Shown one piece after another: positions 43,430-51,697 of a stretch of 64,000 nt of DNA. The notes under the pieces are model-generated. The model was not told where the DNA came from, did not search any database, and saw only the letters and a list, made by a program, of their open reading frames with translations. Each line of letters starts with the position of its first letter. Positions within the stretch are counted from its first letter, which is position 1. Location: contig NZ_JALKCV010000014.1 of NCBI RefSeq assembly GCF_023634065.1, positions 1 to 64,000 on the forward strand. Direction: 5' to 3'. The position numbers were made by a program, and so were the translations under genes. Origin of the DNA: Microbulbifer litoralis. Its GTDB lineage: Bacteria > Pseudomonadota > Gammaproteobacteria > Pseudomonadales > Cellvibrionaceae.

Positions 43430-43924
43430 ATGTTTGGATATATAGTTTTAGCAATTTTAATTTGTGCTGCAGTGGTCTTGCTTCCGTACTTCGTTACCAA
43501 AATGACTGAGTCAGAGAGAAAGGATTCGCAGTTTCGTGATCTTTTCTGGCGTGAGGCAGGGTGGCGAGGCCGTCGGATAGTTTGCTCCTTGGGCTGTTTC
43601 TGGCCTCTGTTCATTATTTCAGGTCTGCCACCGAACGCAAAAAGCATTTTGATAATGGCCTTGATCATTGGTTATTGCTTTTACGAGCACTTAAAGCTCT
43701 ACAGGGGTGTCAAAATTTTTGATCAAAAAATGATAGAGATTTTGTCAGCTTTGGTTTCAGCCAATATTGTTATTCAGCTATTAAACAGGTTTGAGGTTAT
43801 CGGTATGTTCGCACTGGTATTTATATCTGGCCTGTTTGGTCTTTTTTGGGGATGGCTTGTTAACTACAAGCGATCAAAGCAGCTTATTCGTAGTCAACCG
43901 GTACCGGAAGGTGAGGTTACATAA
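43430..43924 (+). CDS. Gene-cassette ORF, multi-pass membrane protein
   Basis: 164 residues, starting 26 bases after the attC, as cassette genes do. Four hydrophobic segments: about residues 3-20, 50-64, 68-82 and 125-147. The C-terminus is charged and cytoplasmic-looking. No recognised domain and no strong ribosome site (TTATGAG). AT-rich codon use. The stop codon lies within ACATAAC (43919-43925), which looks like the R'' box of a second attC whose remaining part is missing. The cassette array therefore seems to have been cut here. Function unknown. Confidence 0.6.
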   Translation: MFGYIVLAILICAAVVLLPYFVTKMTESERKDSQFRDLFWREAGWRGRRIVCSLGCFWPLFIISGLPPNAKSILIMALIIGYCFYEHLKLYRGVKIFDQKMIEILSALVSANIVIQLLNRFEVIGMFALVFISGLFGLFWGWLVNYKRSKQLIRSQPVPEGEVT

Positions 43925-43978
43925 CTCGATAGTGAAGGATACCCCTTTACCCCATAAATGATAGGAATGGAGAGCGAA

Positions 43979-44617
43979 ATGACGGAGTTAATCCTGACTA
44001 CATTCGACTGGGTCCCGGAATTACCCCGAGGCTACGTACGCGACATCCGCATTCGTTGGGCGCTGGAAGAAGCCGGTTTGCCCTATCGGGTTGAAAGCGT
44101 GCCGTTTGGCGACCGGAATGAAGCGCATTTCTCGAAGCAGCCTTTCGGCCAGGTACCGTGGCTGACGGATGGGGGTATCTCCATTTTCGAAAGCGGTGCG
44201 ATTCTGCTTCATCTCGGTGAGCGCAGTGAGGTACTGATGCCGACCGATTCCCTTAAGCGCAGTGAGGTTATTGAATGGCTGTTCGCGGCGCTTAATTCGG
44301 TTGAGGCGGCGAGCCTGCCCTGGTCAATATTCCAGTTCTCTGGCGATAGCAGTGAAACGCCAGGCAGGAAGCATCTGGACGATTTTCTCGAGGCCAGGCT
44401 GGGACACATGGAAGCGGTGTTATCGGGGCGGGAATGGCTGGCCGGGACTTTCTCGGTGGCCGACATACTGATGGCCGATGTGTTGCGTCTCGTCGACAGA
44501 TTCGACGGGCTGGCAGGACACCCGGCCTGTCGTGACTATATGGCGCGCGCTGTGACTCGCCCGGCCTTTGAGAAGGCGTACTCTGACCAGATGGCGCATT
44601 TCGCGGCGGCAGATTAG
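43979..44617 (+). CDS. Glutathione S-transferase
   Basis: 212 residues from the ATG at 43979 (GGAG 6 bases upstream; the frame from 43958 is less likely). A thioredoxin-fold N-terminal domain (~1-85) shows FGQVPWLTDG, the cis-proline that binds glutathione, and ESGAILLHLGE, the gamma-glutamyl site. The C-terminal helical domain (~90-205) has SVADILMADVLR, the N-capping box of the family. The N-terminal catalytic Ser/Cys is not obvious. It would conjugate or reduce an unknown substrate with glutathione in the cytoplasm. It lies just past the truncated integron end and has core-like GC content. Confidence 0.88.
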   Translation: MTELILTTFDWVPELPRGYVRDIRIRWALEEAGLPYRVESVPFGDRNEAHFSKQPFGQVPWLTDGGISIFESGAILLHLGERSEVLMPTDSLKRSEVIEWLFAALNSVEAASLPWSIFQFSGDSSETPGRKHLDDFLEARLGHMEAVLSGREWLAGTFSVADILMADVLRLVDRFDGLAGHPACRDYMARAVTRPAFEKAYSDQMAHFAAAD

Positions 44618-44757
44618 GCGAGGTCGGTTTCGCGCTGTAGTTCTGGGAAAGAAGCGACTGAGCGGGTTTTTCCCGGTTAAAGGATGGGGTTTCCCGGGCG
44701 TGATTGTGTCCTGTATGGTTAGGGTATAAAAACCAGGTTTTCGGAGGTCCGGTGCCG

Positions 44758-45726
44758 ATGTGGCGGAATAATATTGGGAGTATGGGAACTGGCAACTCCT
44801 TGTATCGAGCTGCCCTGGTCAGTGCATTATCGATCGTGATCTGGTCGGGGGCAGCCGTGGGCAGTACAGCCTCCACAGGGGCAGTGCAGCCTGTTATCAA
44901 TACCACTGATGTATCACTGTTCTATAAGATCTATGACGCCGCAGAGGGGCATCCAACCGCGGAGCAGCTGCAAACGGACTATATCGAGGCCGGTTCGGAA
45001 GGGCTCCAGGTATTCTCGCGGTTGAGAAATATTACCGGGGCCCGGATTGCCGGAACGATCGATAAGAAGCCCGGTATCTATGCAGACGCCCGGCGCTGCG
45101 CAAAGGTTTTGCCCCAGGTTCGCAGCAGGCTGGCAGGTGCGCTCGAGCGGCTGGCTGCGGCTTATCCCGAGGCGCGTTTCCCCCCGGTTACCATCGCGGT
45201 GGGCCGCGGGCGCCCGGTGGGCGTCGGCGGGCCGGAGGACGGCGTTCAGATCGGGCTCGAGGCCCTGTGTGCAACGGACTTTCTCAACGCGGACGTGGAA
45301 GACCGGTTCGTCTATGTCATTACTCATGAGTTTGTTCATGTACAGCAGGCGCAGGAGTTTGTCGATCAGGAGGCGCCCACTGTGCTCGAGGTGTCCCTGC
45401 AGGAGGGAGCCGCTGAGTTTGTCACGGAGCTGATTGCCGGCGGTGTTGCCTATTCGCATTTGCAGAGTGCCACTGCGGGTAGGGAGCTGGAAATCGAGAC
45501 GGCTTTTGCAGTGGATAAAGACAAGACCGATCTGTCCGATTGGGTTTACAACGCCACGAAAGACAATCCCGGTGATCTCGGCTACTGGGTCGGCTACCGC
45601 ATCGTGAAATCCTATTACCGGAATGCTGGGGACAAGGATAAGGCCCTGCGCGAGATACTGGAGATGACCGATGCGCAGGCCTTTCTGGATAACAGTGGCT
45701 GGAGCCCCGGTGTCAGCCTCCGGTAA
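44758..45726 (+). CDS. Secreted DUF2268-type putative zinc protease
   Basis: 322 residues from the ATG at 44758; a GTG at 44752, five bases after GGAGG, is an equal alternative. A hydrophobic signal segment (about residues 12-35, ending in GSTAS) is followed by an extracytoplasmic domain. THEFVHVQQ (HExxH) with a later LQEGAAEFV glutamate is the zinc-metallopeptidase motif of the DUF2268 group. The middle carries a GRPVGVGGPEDGVQIGLE block, also typical. Target unknown. It converges with the CLCA_X-like gene across about 30 bases. Confidence 0.75.
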   Translation: MWRNNIGSMGTGNSLYRAALVSALSIVIWSGAAVGSTASTGAVQPVINTTDVSLFYKIYDAAEGHPTAEQLQTDYIEAGSEGLQVFSRLRNITGARIAGTIDKKPGIYADARRCAKVLPQVRSRLAGALERLAAAYPEARFPPVTIAVGRGRPVGVGGPEDGVQIGLEALCATDFLNADVEDRFVYVITHEFVHVQQAQEFVDQEAPTVLEVSLQEGAAEFVTELIAGGVAYSHLQSATAGRELEIETAFAVDKDKTDLSDWVYNATKDNPGDLGYWVGYRIVKSYYRNAGDKDKALREILEMTDAQAFLDNSGWSPGVSLR

Positions 45727-45758
45727 CTCCGGGTTCTTGCCGACGGCGGATCAATACT

Positions 45759-46544
45759 TTATGCCGATTGGCCCGGGTTCCTTTGCAAGGCTTTGCCCAG
45801 ACAGGAAAAGTACTCTGCAAACGCGGCATTGATTCTCCGCCGGTGTCCACCGTCCGGGTAGAGACCGAGCCGGGCCTCTTCGGTGGCTTTTGTTCCCGCG
45901 ACAAGAAAGTTGTTGCTGATCGCCGAATCCTGCACGAAGGCCTCGAACGCCCGCGCACAGAGCTCCACCGGCTCGCTATAGTAGACGCTGCCATTTTTCC
46001 TGTCGCATTCAATTGACGCGCGCACCAGGTCACTGGGGTTTTCGCCGCTCTCGTCCAGCATGATGTTCCTGAAGCAGTGAAACAGGCGGTCGTTGAGCGG
46101 GTGCGGGATCGGCGTGGCGTCGCGCAGCCAGGCTTCCGAGGCGTAGATGCCGCGGCCGGTATCACTGAACGCCTTGTCGGCGAGGTAGTGGTCCAGGGCG
46201 TGGAACCATTCGTGCGCGATGGAGCCGGGGCCGGCGTTCTTGGCCAGCGAAAAGCTCCTGGCCGAGGGATCGTAGAAAGCGGATACCCCGGGGCGCCCGC
46301 CGATGCCGTACTGGAAAGACAGGGTCTGGCGCAGGGAAACCAACAGTTCCGGGCCCTGGAGTATCCACATCAGGTCGGTGAGGGCATCGTAGAAGAGCCC
46401 GGCGGCCCGGTCGCGCTCCTCCCGGGTTACCCAGCGGCCGACGCTGATGGAGCGGAAACCAAACTGCCTCCTGATATCGACGAAGGTGACCGGCTGCTGG
46501 ACTTGCCGGGCGGGGCCGCGGCGGTAGAATTTTCGGGTAAGCAC
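45759..46544 (-). CDS. CLCA_X family protein with HExxH-like motif
   Basis: 261 residues from a GTG at 46544; no ATG and no good ribosome site are nearby. It reads like the CLCA_X family known in Pseudomonas and relatives: LTRKFYRRGP, FGFRSISVGRWVTREE at the N-terminus, then SLAKNAGPGSIAHEWFHALDHYL, whose HEWFH is a zinc-peptidase-like motif. Cytoplasmic, with no signal peptide. A perfect LexA box lies 35 bases upstream of the start, so it should be induced by DNA damage. The molecular role is not known. Confidence 0.75.
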   Translation of the reverse strand: MLTRKFYRRGPARQVQQPVTFVDIRRQFGFRSISVGRWVTREERDRAAGLFYDALTDLMWILQGPELLVSLRQTLSFQYGIGGRPGVSAFYDPSARSFSLAKNAGPGSIAHEWFHALDHYLADKAFSDTGRGIYASEAWLRDATPIPHPLNDRLFHCFRNIMLDESGENPSDLVRASIECDRKNGSVYYSEPVELCARAFEAFVQDSAISNNFLVAGTKATEEARLGLYPDGGHRRRINAAFAEYFSCLGKALQRNPGQSA

Positions 46545-46578
46545 TGTGACCGGGATGTTGGGGACGTCTGGATTTGGA

Positions 46579-46594
46579 CTGTATGTTAATACAG
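46579..46594 (-). promoter_or_regulatory. LexA (SOS) box of the CLCA_X-like gene
   Basis: CTGT-ATGTTAAT-ACAG, perfect outer bases and AT-rich centre, 35 bases before the start codon at 46544. Confidence 0.85.
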
Positions 46595-46650
46595 CCTTTT
46601 TAGTCGCTGCAAATTGGTGGCTCCAGGTCCACAGGCGGTTGAAGACGCTT

Positions 46651-48681
46651 TCAAACGGTTTCTACTGCCTGCCAGAAGCTGGACAGCCCGTCTGACAGCG
46701 CCTCGCCGCCGCTACAGGTGCGGGGCTGCCAGTGTTCCGGATACAGGTTTCGGTAAAACGGCCCGGCGAAACGGCAGTCCGCCAGGATCAGCACACCGCG
46801 ATCGGATTCGCTGCGGATCACGCGCCCGGCGGTCTGCAGCACCCGGGTTGCGCCCGGGTAGCGATAGGTGAAATCGAAGCCGTTGACAGACAGGGCCGGT
46901 GAATGGCTCGCATCGGCATCGTAAGCCTGGCGCAACAGTTCCTGCTCTGCGTTGACCTGCGGTAACCCCGTACCCACCACGATCGTGCCCACCAGCCGTT
47001 CGCCGGTGTAGTCCACACCCTCGCCGAACACACCACCCATAATGGCAAACCCCAGTGTCTGCCGGCCCTCGTCGAAGTGTTGCAGGAAGGCGGTGCGCTG
47101 GCTGTCGCTGGCACCGGGCTGCTGCTGTACCAGCTCGATTTGCGGAAACCGCTCGGCAAAACGCTCGGCCACCTGCTGCAGAAAGCGGTAGGACGGAAAG
47201 AACACCAGGTAATTGCCGGGGCGGCTCCGATAGACCCGGGCCACCATATCCACCAGTGCGTCAATGGCCCTGTGTCGTGCGCGGTAGCGGGTGTCCACGT
47301 AGGGGCAGAGAAAAACCCCCAGCTGTTCCGGCCGGAAAGGCGACGGCAGGGCCAGGTAGGCGGAATCCGGTTGCAGCCCGAGCTGGTCGCGGATATAGGC
47401 CGCCGGGCGCAGGGTGGCGGAAAAGGCAATCACGGCATGGAATTGCCGGTAACACTGCTGCAGGTAGCCGGCCGCGTTCAGGCACAGCAATTTCAGCGTC
47501 TGTTCCCGCCAGCGGTTTTGCCGCTCCTCCGCGCGGGTCAGGCAGCGGTGCCGGTCCGTCAGCAACTGTTCGATGCAGAGGTAGCGGTGGAGCGCTTTCA
47601 GCCAGTCGCCCAAGGCCTCGGGTGGTGCCTGGGACTGTTCCCACAGCTGGTTGACCAGCGCCATGACTTTGTGGGCTGCGCGAGTGACGGCCGCCGGCTG
47701 GCTTTCGGTTTCGGCCGGGGAGGTGACCCAGAGTTCGGTGTCCCCGTTGTCCGCTGCGGTTTTGTCCTGTCGTTGCTGTTCGACCCATTTGTCCAGCGCC
47801 CGCACCAGGGACTGGATGCTCCGGCGCAGTGTCGGGTGTGAACCTTTGCAGGCCGCCGCCGCGCGGCGGCTGTCGCTGCGTGTCAGGATGGCGCTGTACA
47901 TCGAGCGGGCGCGGTCGCCGAGATTGTGGGCCTCGTCCACCAGCAGTGCCCGGCGCCGGCTCTGGTCCTGTAATGTGTTGAGGCGGACCAGAGGATCGAA
48001 TACATAATTGAAATCGCATACCACTAGGTCGACCCAGGGCAGCATCTGCAGCGACAGTTCGAAAGGACACAGTTGCCAATGGTCCGCGGTCCGGGCCACC
48101 GTCTCCGGTGTCAGCAGCGGTTCGCCCAGCAGTTGTTGCCGCGCATCCGGCAGGCGGTCGAAAAAGCCGCGGGTGCGGGGGCAGATACCGTCGGCATCGC
48201 GGCTGCACAGGCCGAGGCTGCAGGCGCAGGTTTTGTCGCGCGCGCGGATTTCCAGCAGCGACAGCGCGAGGCCCTCTCGATGCAGGCGCGCCGCGGTTTC
48301 CCGCACGACGTCACGGCCGGAATTTTTCGCGGTCAGGTAGACGAGTTGATCCAGTTGCTCTTCTCCCAGCGCCTTGATGGCCGGGAACAGGGTGCTGGCG
48401 GTTTTGCCGATGCCGGTGGGCGCCTCCACCACCAGCTCGCCGCCGTCGCGCAGGCAGCGGTACGCGGCCACGGCCAGCTGGCGCTGGCCGGCGCGGTAAT
48501 CGGGAAACGGAAATGCCAGTGCGCGCGCGGTGCTGCGCATCCGCTCGCGGTGCCGGTGCCAGCGCCGGTACCACTGGACATAGGTTGTCACCGCAGAGCC
48601 GGCGAAAGTTTCCAGTTCGCGCCAGTCGAACTCGCGCAACTCCGGGTAGGTCTTGTTCTCTTTCAGGTTGTGCCACAGCAT
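46651..48681 (-). CDS. DinG/XPD-like Fe-S helicase domain of a nuclease-helicase
   Basis: 676 residues from the first ATG after an in-frame stop; in the intact gene this would be the C-terminal three quarters of a longer protein starting at 49242. Motifs: YRAGQRQLAVAAYRCL (Q motif), APTGIGKTASTLF (Walker A), four cysteines in CACSLGLCSRDADGIC-type spacing (Fe-S cluster), LLVDEAHNLGDRARS (DEAH), LQTAGRVIRSESDRGV (motif VI). It is a 5'-3' superfamily 2 helicase of the DinG/Rad3 kind. It lies next to a FAN1-type nuclease under a common LexA site, so a role in crosslink or replication-fork repair is likely (inference). Confidence 0.82.
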   Translation of the reverse strand: MLWHNLKENKTYPELREFDWRELETFAGSAVTTYVQWYRRWHRHRERMRSTARALAFPFPDYRAGQRQLAVAAYRCLRDGGELVVEAPTGIGKTASTLFPAIKALGEEQLDQLVYLTAKNSGRDVVRETAARLHREGLALSLLEIRARDKTCACSLGLCSRDADGICPRTRGFFDRLPDARQQLLGEPLLTPETVARTADHWQLCPFELSLQMLPWVDLVVCDFNYVFDPLVRLNTLQDQSRRRALLVDEAHNLGDRARSMYSAILTRSDSRRAAAACKGSHPTLRRSIQSLVRALDKWVEQQRQDKTAADNGDTELWVTSPAETESQPAAVTRAAHKVMALVNQLWEQSQAPPEALGDWLKALHRYLCIEQLLTDRHRCLTRAEERQNRWREQTLKLLCLNAAGYLQQCYRQFHAVIAFSATLRPAAYIRDQLGLQPDSAYLALPSPFRPEQLGVFLCPYVDTRYRARHRAIDALVDMVARVYRSRPGNYLVFFPSYRFLQQVAERFAERFPQIELVQQQPGASDSQRTAFLQHFDEGRQTLGFAIMGGVFGEGVDYTGERLVGTIVVGTGLPQVNAEQELLRQAYDADASHSPALSVNGFDFTYRYPGATRVLQTAGRVIRSESDRGVLILADCRFAGPFYRNLYPEHWQPRTCSGGEALSDGLSSFWQAVETV

Positions 48682-48783
48682 CTGCAGCGCGATGCGCTCG
48701 CCTTCGGCATCGGACCCTTTCGATTCCGCCCGCTGCTGTAGCAGGTAGCAGAAACCGTAGATTTTCAGCTGGGCCCAGTGCCG

Positions 48784-49242
48784 TTAGCGCGCCGAATTCG
48801 GCAACTGTGCGGGCGGGCAGTAGGTGGTCTTGATCTCGTCCAGTTGCACCGGGCGGTGCAGGTCGGTCTGCGGGTGCAGGATATCCACGCGCCCGTTCAG
48901 CACCAGTGCCTGGCCGTTGCACTGCCAGGGCACCTGCAACCGGTATTCGGCTTCGCTGCCCGGCGGGCGCTGTTTCTGCAGTTTCTGGTGCGCGCGGATG
49001 CCCTCCTGGGCCGTGGGGCCGCCGGCGCGCTCACCGACCAGGTCGCCGCTGCGGCAGGCGAAAGCCACCAGTTCCCGCACTGGCAGTTGCAGCGGCGGGG
49101 TGTCGGCGGCCGGCGTTGATGCTGCCGGGTCGGTGTCTGTGGTCCCGGCGCTGTTCGCGGCCGTTTTGTTCCCGCTTACGGCTGTCTTGTCCCCGCTCAT
49201 GGCGGTTTCATCCCCGCTCATGGCTGTTTCATCCCCGCTCAT
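48784..49242 (-). pseudogene. N-terminal PD-(D/E)XK part of the nuclease-helicase, cut off by a stop codon
   Basis: From an ATG at 49242 that overlaps the FAN1 stop (ATGA) the frame encodes a repeat-rich leader (MSGDETA repeats), then a PD-(D/E)XK nuclease-like region: LPVRELVAFACRSGDLV, ALVLNGRVDILH and VQLDEIKTTY, where D-x-n-DEIK supplies the metal and catalytic residues. It ends at a TAA at 48784-48786. Reading on in the same frame past the stop gives HWAQLKIYGFCYLLQQ, still the nuclease fold, and then the helicase. A single nonsense change (or sequencing error) therefore splits an 863-codon gene in two. Confidence 0.78.
49159..49242 (-). repeat. Four 21-bp tandem repeats at the start of the nuclease-helicase
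   Basis: Units at 49222-49242, 49201-49221, 49180-49200 and 49159-49179, the last one diverged (GTG-type start and KT). Each encodes (M/V)SG(D/N)(E/K)TA, and the first three begin with an ATG that follows GAAACAGCC. The copies could give three alternative starts in the same frame. Confidence 0.88.
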
Positions 49243-50942
49243 GGCTGCTGCCACTCCACGTGCAGCACCCGGTGGGGGATCCGGTGTCTGTCGAAGAAGG
49301 CCAGCCAGCGCAGCTGGTTTTGCTGCAGGCGGTCGCCGGGTCCTTTCACTTCCACCAGTTCGTAATCGCCTTGCCCCGGAAACAGGATCAGATCCGGCAG
49401 GCCGCTGCGGTGGTGGGCGATATCGACCAGCAGGCGTTGGAACAGGGCCCGCCAGTGTGCGGCGGGAATGCGCTCCAGGGCGAGTTCCAGCAGCGGCTCC
49501 GGCAGCGCCTCCCAGGCCACCAGCGGGTTGGCGATCCCCCATTTCTCGCGGTAGTGCCGCCAGACCCGCCGCGACAGGCGGTCGCCATCCAGTTCGGCCA
49601 GTCGCTGTTGGAACGCCGCGCGGCGCTGCGGGTAGAAGTCATCGGTGCGAAAGTCGATGGGCGCAACCTGGAACGGATTGAAGAAGGCGCCGGGCACCGG
49701 TGCGAACAGGATATCCCAGATGTACAGGCCCAATACGCCGTTGAACAGGCAGTTCTCGACGTAGAAACACTGGTCTGCGGGTTTTCCGTTGTGCGCTTCT
49801 GTCTCTCGCCGTTCCCGTTTTTCCTGTTCCATCTCCAGGTAGGCGGCTGCCAGCCGTTCCACCCGCTCTGGCGCCGGTGGCAGGGAGACTGTCTGTGTGG
49901 GAGGGCGGGGCCGCGCCGGTGCAGTCCAGCCCGGCAGGCGCCGCTCGCGTTTGGCGGTGCGGTAGCCGAAGCTCTCGGCGAAAACCCGCTCGGCCTCGTT
50001 GTATGGGGCCTGCAGGATTTCGCGGCACAGGGCCAGGCCGCTGTCGATATCGCCGCGCTTGACGGCGATCCGCGCGCGGCGCTCGCGGGCCGGTGGCCGT
50101 GTGCAGTGGCGGTACAGGTGGTCGGCGGCTTCCGGTGCATCCAGCCGTTCCAGTTGCCGCGCCAGTGTCAGGCGCAGGCGGTCGAGGCGCCGGTGCAGGG
50201 TGGCGTCGCCGTCGATGCCGGCGGGCAGTTGCCCGGCCAATGCCAGTATTTCTTCCGGGCCCGCTTCCAGTGCACTGTCCAGTTGCTCCAGGCAGTGGTA
50301 GTAGCGCAGGTGCTGGTCGATCTGCTCGCGGCTCTGGAACGGCAGGTGCCGCCGCTCCAGCGGATAGCTTTCGTAGCGGTACAGGCCCAGGTCGCGCAGG
50401 ACATAGTCGGTCAGGTCCTGGCGCAGGTTGCCGAAAAAGCACAGCTTGAACGTCTCGAAGTGCTCGGCCGCCCGGACCGCCAGCAGGGGCTCACCGCTCA
50501 GCAGGACGGCGGGATCCGCTTCCCGCTCCAGCAGGGCCAGCTCCAGCGCCGGGCGCTTTAGCGCTTTGGACAGAGGCACGGGGCTGGCGGCCAGCAGTTC
50601 CGCTTTGCTGAACAGGGGCAGGTATTCGGCCAGCGGCAGTGCGGGATTGTGCTGCAGCAGGCCGGCCCCATGCAGCCGCTCCGCCGCCAGCGGCAGGTCC
50701 GCGATCTCGGCGTAGGCCAGCTTGCGCAGCCGGAACAGGGCGCCGGCGGAAGAGGGCACCCCCTTGCGCGACAGCAGCCGCACATACAGCCGCTGGCTGT
50801 CGGCGTCCAGTGCACAGAAGCTCTGGTAGAACTGTTTTTCTCCGTCCGACATCAGCGGCTCGTAGCGCGCCACCACAAATTCCACCAGGGCGCGGAAGTT
50901 GGTCAGGTAATAGTCTGGAGCCAGTTCGACGGGGTCGGCCAT
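49239..50942 (-). CDS. FAN1-type VRR-NUC structure-specific nuclease
   Basis: 567 residues, near the size of the Pseudomonas FAN1 homologue. The C-terminal VRR-NUC domain (~455-567) contains GLPDLILF and YELVEVKGPGDRLQQNQ, the PD...ExK active site. The N-terminal and middle regions are the helical DNA-binding and TPR-like parts of FAN1 (RLLSRKGVPSSAGALFRLRKL is the SAP-like segment). FAN1 cleaves 5' flaps and unhooks interstrand crosslinks. It overlaps the nuclease-helicase gene by four bases and has a LexA-like box 74 bases upstream, so the two should form a damage-induced operon. No strong ribosome site before the ATG at 50942. Confidence 0.88.
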   Translation of the reverse strand: MADPVELAPDYYLTNFRALVEFVVARYEPLMSDGEKQFYQSFCALDADSQRLYVRLLSRKGVPSSAGALFRLRKLAYAEIADLPLAAERLHGAGLLQHNPALPLAEYLPLFSKAELLAASPVPLSKALKRPALELALLEREADPAVLLSGEPLLAVRAAEHFETFKLCFFGNLRQDLTDYVLRDLGLYRYESYPLERRHLPFQSREQIDQHLRYYHCLEQLDSALEAGPEEILALAGQLPAGIDGDATLHRRLDRLRLTLARQLERLDAPEAADHLYRHCTRPPARERRARIAVKRGDIDSGLALCREILQAPYNEAERVFAESFGYRTAKRERRLPGWTAPARPRPPTQTVSLPPAPERVERLAAAYLEMEQEKRERRETEAHNGKPADQCFYVENCLFNGVLGLYIWDILFAPVPGAFFNPFQVAPIDFRTDDFYPQRRAAFQQRLAELDGDRLSRRVWRHYREKWGIANPLVAWEALPEPLLELALERIPAAHWRALFQRLLVDIAHHRSGLPDLILFPGQGDYELVEVKGPGDRLQQNQLRWLAFFDRHRIPHRVLHVEWQQP

Positions 50943-51015
50943 GGAATGCAGTGGGTTTGTTCGTGGGCAGGGAGTTGTCCAGTGAAAGTTTCTCGGGGGG
51001 GCGTAATCCCGAACA

Positions 51016-51031
51016 CTGCATGTTTATACAG
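51016..51031 (-). promoter_or_regulatory. LexA-like box of the FAN1 operon
   Basis: ACTGC-ATGTTTAT-ACAGT: CTGC in place of CTGT in one arm, otherwise a match to the LexA site, 74 bases upstream of the FAN1 start and very like the site at 46579. Confidence 0.7.
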
Positions 51032-51075
51032 TATCGCGTGGACGCAGACAAACCCGCGGCGCGACTGCCTGGCCA

Positions 51076-51555
51076 TCACAGCCAGCGCTGGGGATAGGGC
51101 TGGCGCGACAGCAGCCGGTGGTAGGCCAGGCCGAAGGCGACGATGGCCAGGGTGCCGATCGCCACTGGCGAGATCAGGAAGTGCCAGTCTTGCCCGGTCA
51201 GCATCACCACCAGCGGGTTGGCGCCCGCCGGTGGGTGCGTGGTGTCGGTCAGCAGCATCAGGGTGACCGCCAGGCCCACGGCGAGGCCCAGTGTCCAGGC
51301 GTTGACGCCCAGGGCGGTGGCGACCAGCAAGCCGACGCCGGTGGTGAGCAGGTGCCCGCAGACGATATTGCGCGGCTGTGCCAGCGGACTGGCGGGCAGC
51401 CCGAACAGGATCACCATGGTCGCGCCGAACGGCGCCATCAGCCACAGGGCATCGTTCAGGCGGCCCAGCCCGCTCAGCAGGGTGATACAGGTGGCGGCGC
51501 CGAGGCCGGCGATCAGGGCGAGCGGGTAGGGTGCGGCATTGGCCGGGCGTTTCAT
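51076..51555 (-). CDS. HPP family membrane protein
   Basis: 159 residues, GGAGG 5-6 bases before the start. Four membrane segments (about residues 12-30, 36-52, 65-100 and 122-145). The HPP motif that names the family is present in DTTHPPAGANPLVVML. Members have been linked to nitrite transport in chloroplasts and cyanobacteria, but the bacterial substrate here is unknown. It is divergent from a TetR gene and shares with it an intergenic region with two palindromic operators, so it is probably repressed by that regulator. Confidence 0.9.
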   Translation of the reverse strand: MKRPANAAPYPLALIAGLGAATCITLLSGLGRLNDALWLMAPFGATMVILFGLPASPLAQPRNIVCGHLLTTGVGLLVATALGVNAWTLGLAVGLAVTLMLLTDTTHPPAGANPLVVMLTGQDWHFLISPVAIGTLAIVAFGLAYHRLLSRQPYPQRWL

Positions 51556-51600
51556 CGATGCCTCCAGGTTGGCTTTCTATCGGATTGATGAATTATCTGG

Positions 51601-51642
51601 GTAGACAAATTTGTCTACTTTAGGGTAGACAGATCGGTCTCC
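51601..51642. promoter_or_regulatory. Two TetR-type operators between HPP and tetR genes
   Basis: GTAGACAAATTTGTCTAC (51601-51618) is a perfect 18-bp palindrome. A second, imperfect one (GTAGACAGATCGGTCTCC) starts 24 bases later at 51625. Two aligned sites in a divergent promoter are typical of TetR regulators that control themselves and their neighbour. Confidence 0.85.
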
Positions 51643-51697
51643 CGATGTCAATCTGTGGCAAATTCTCTTTGCAGACCGGCGTGAATGGCGGGGTTTT

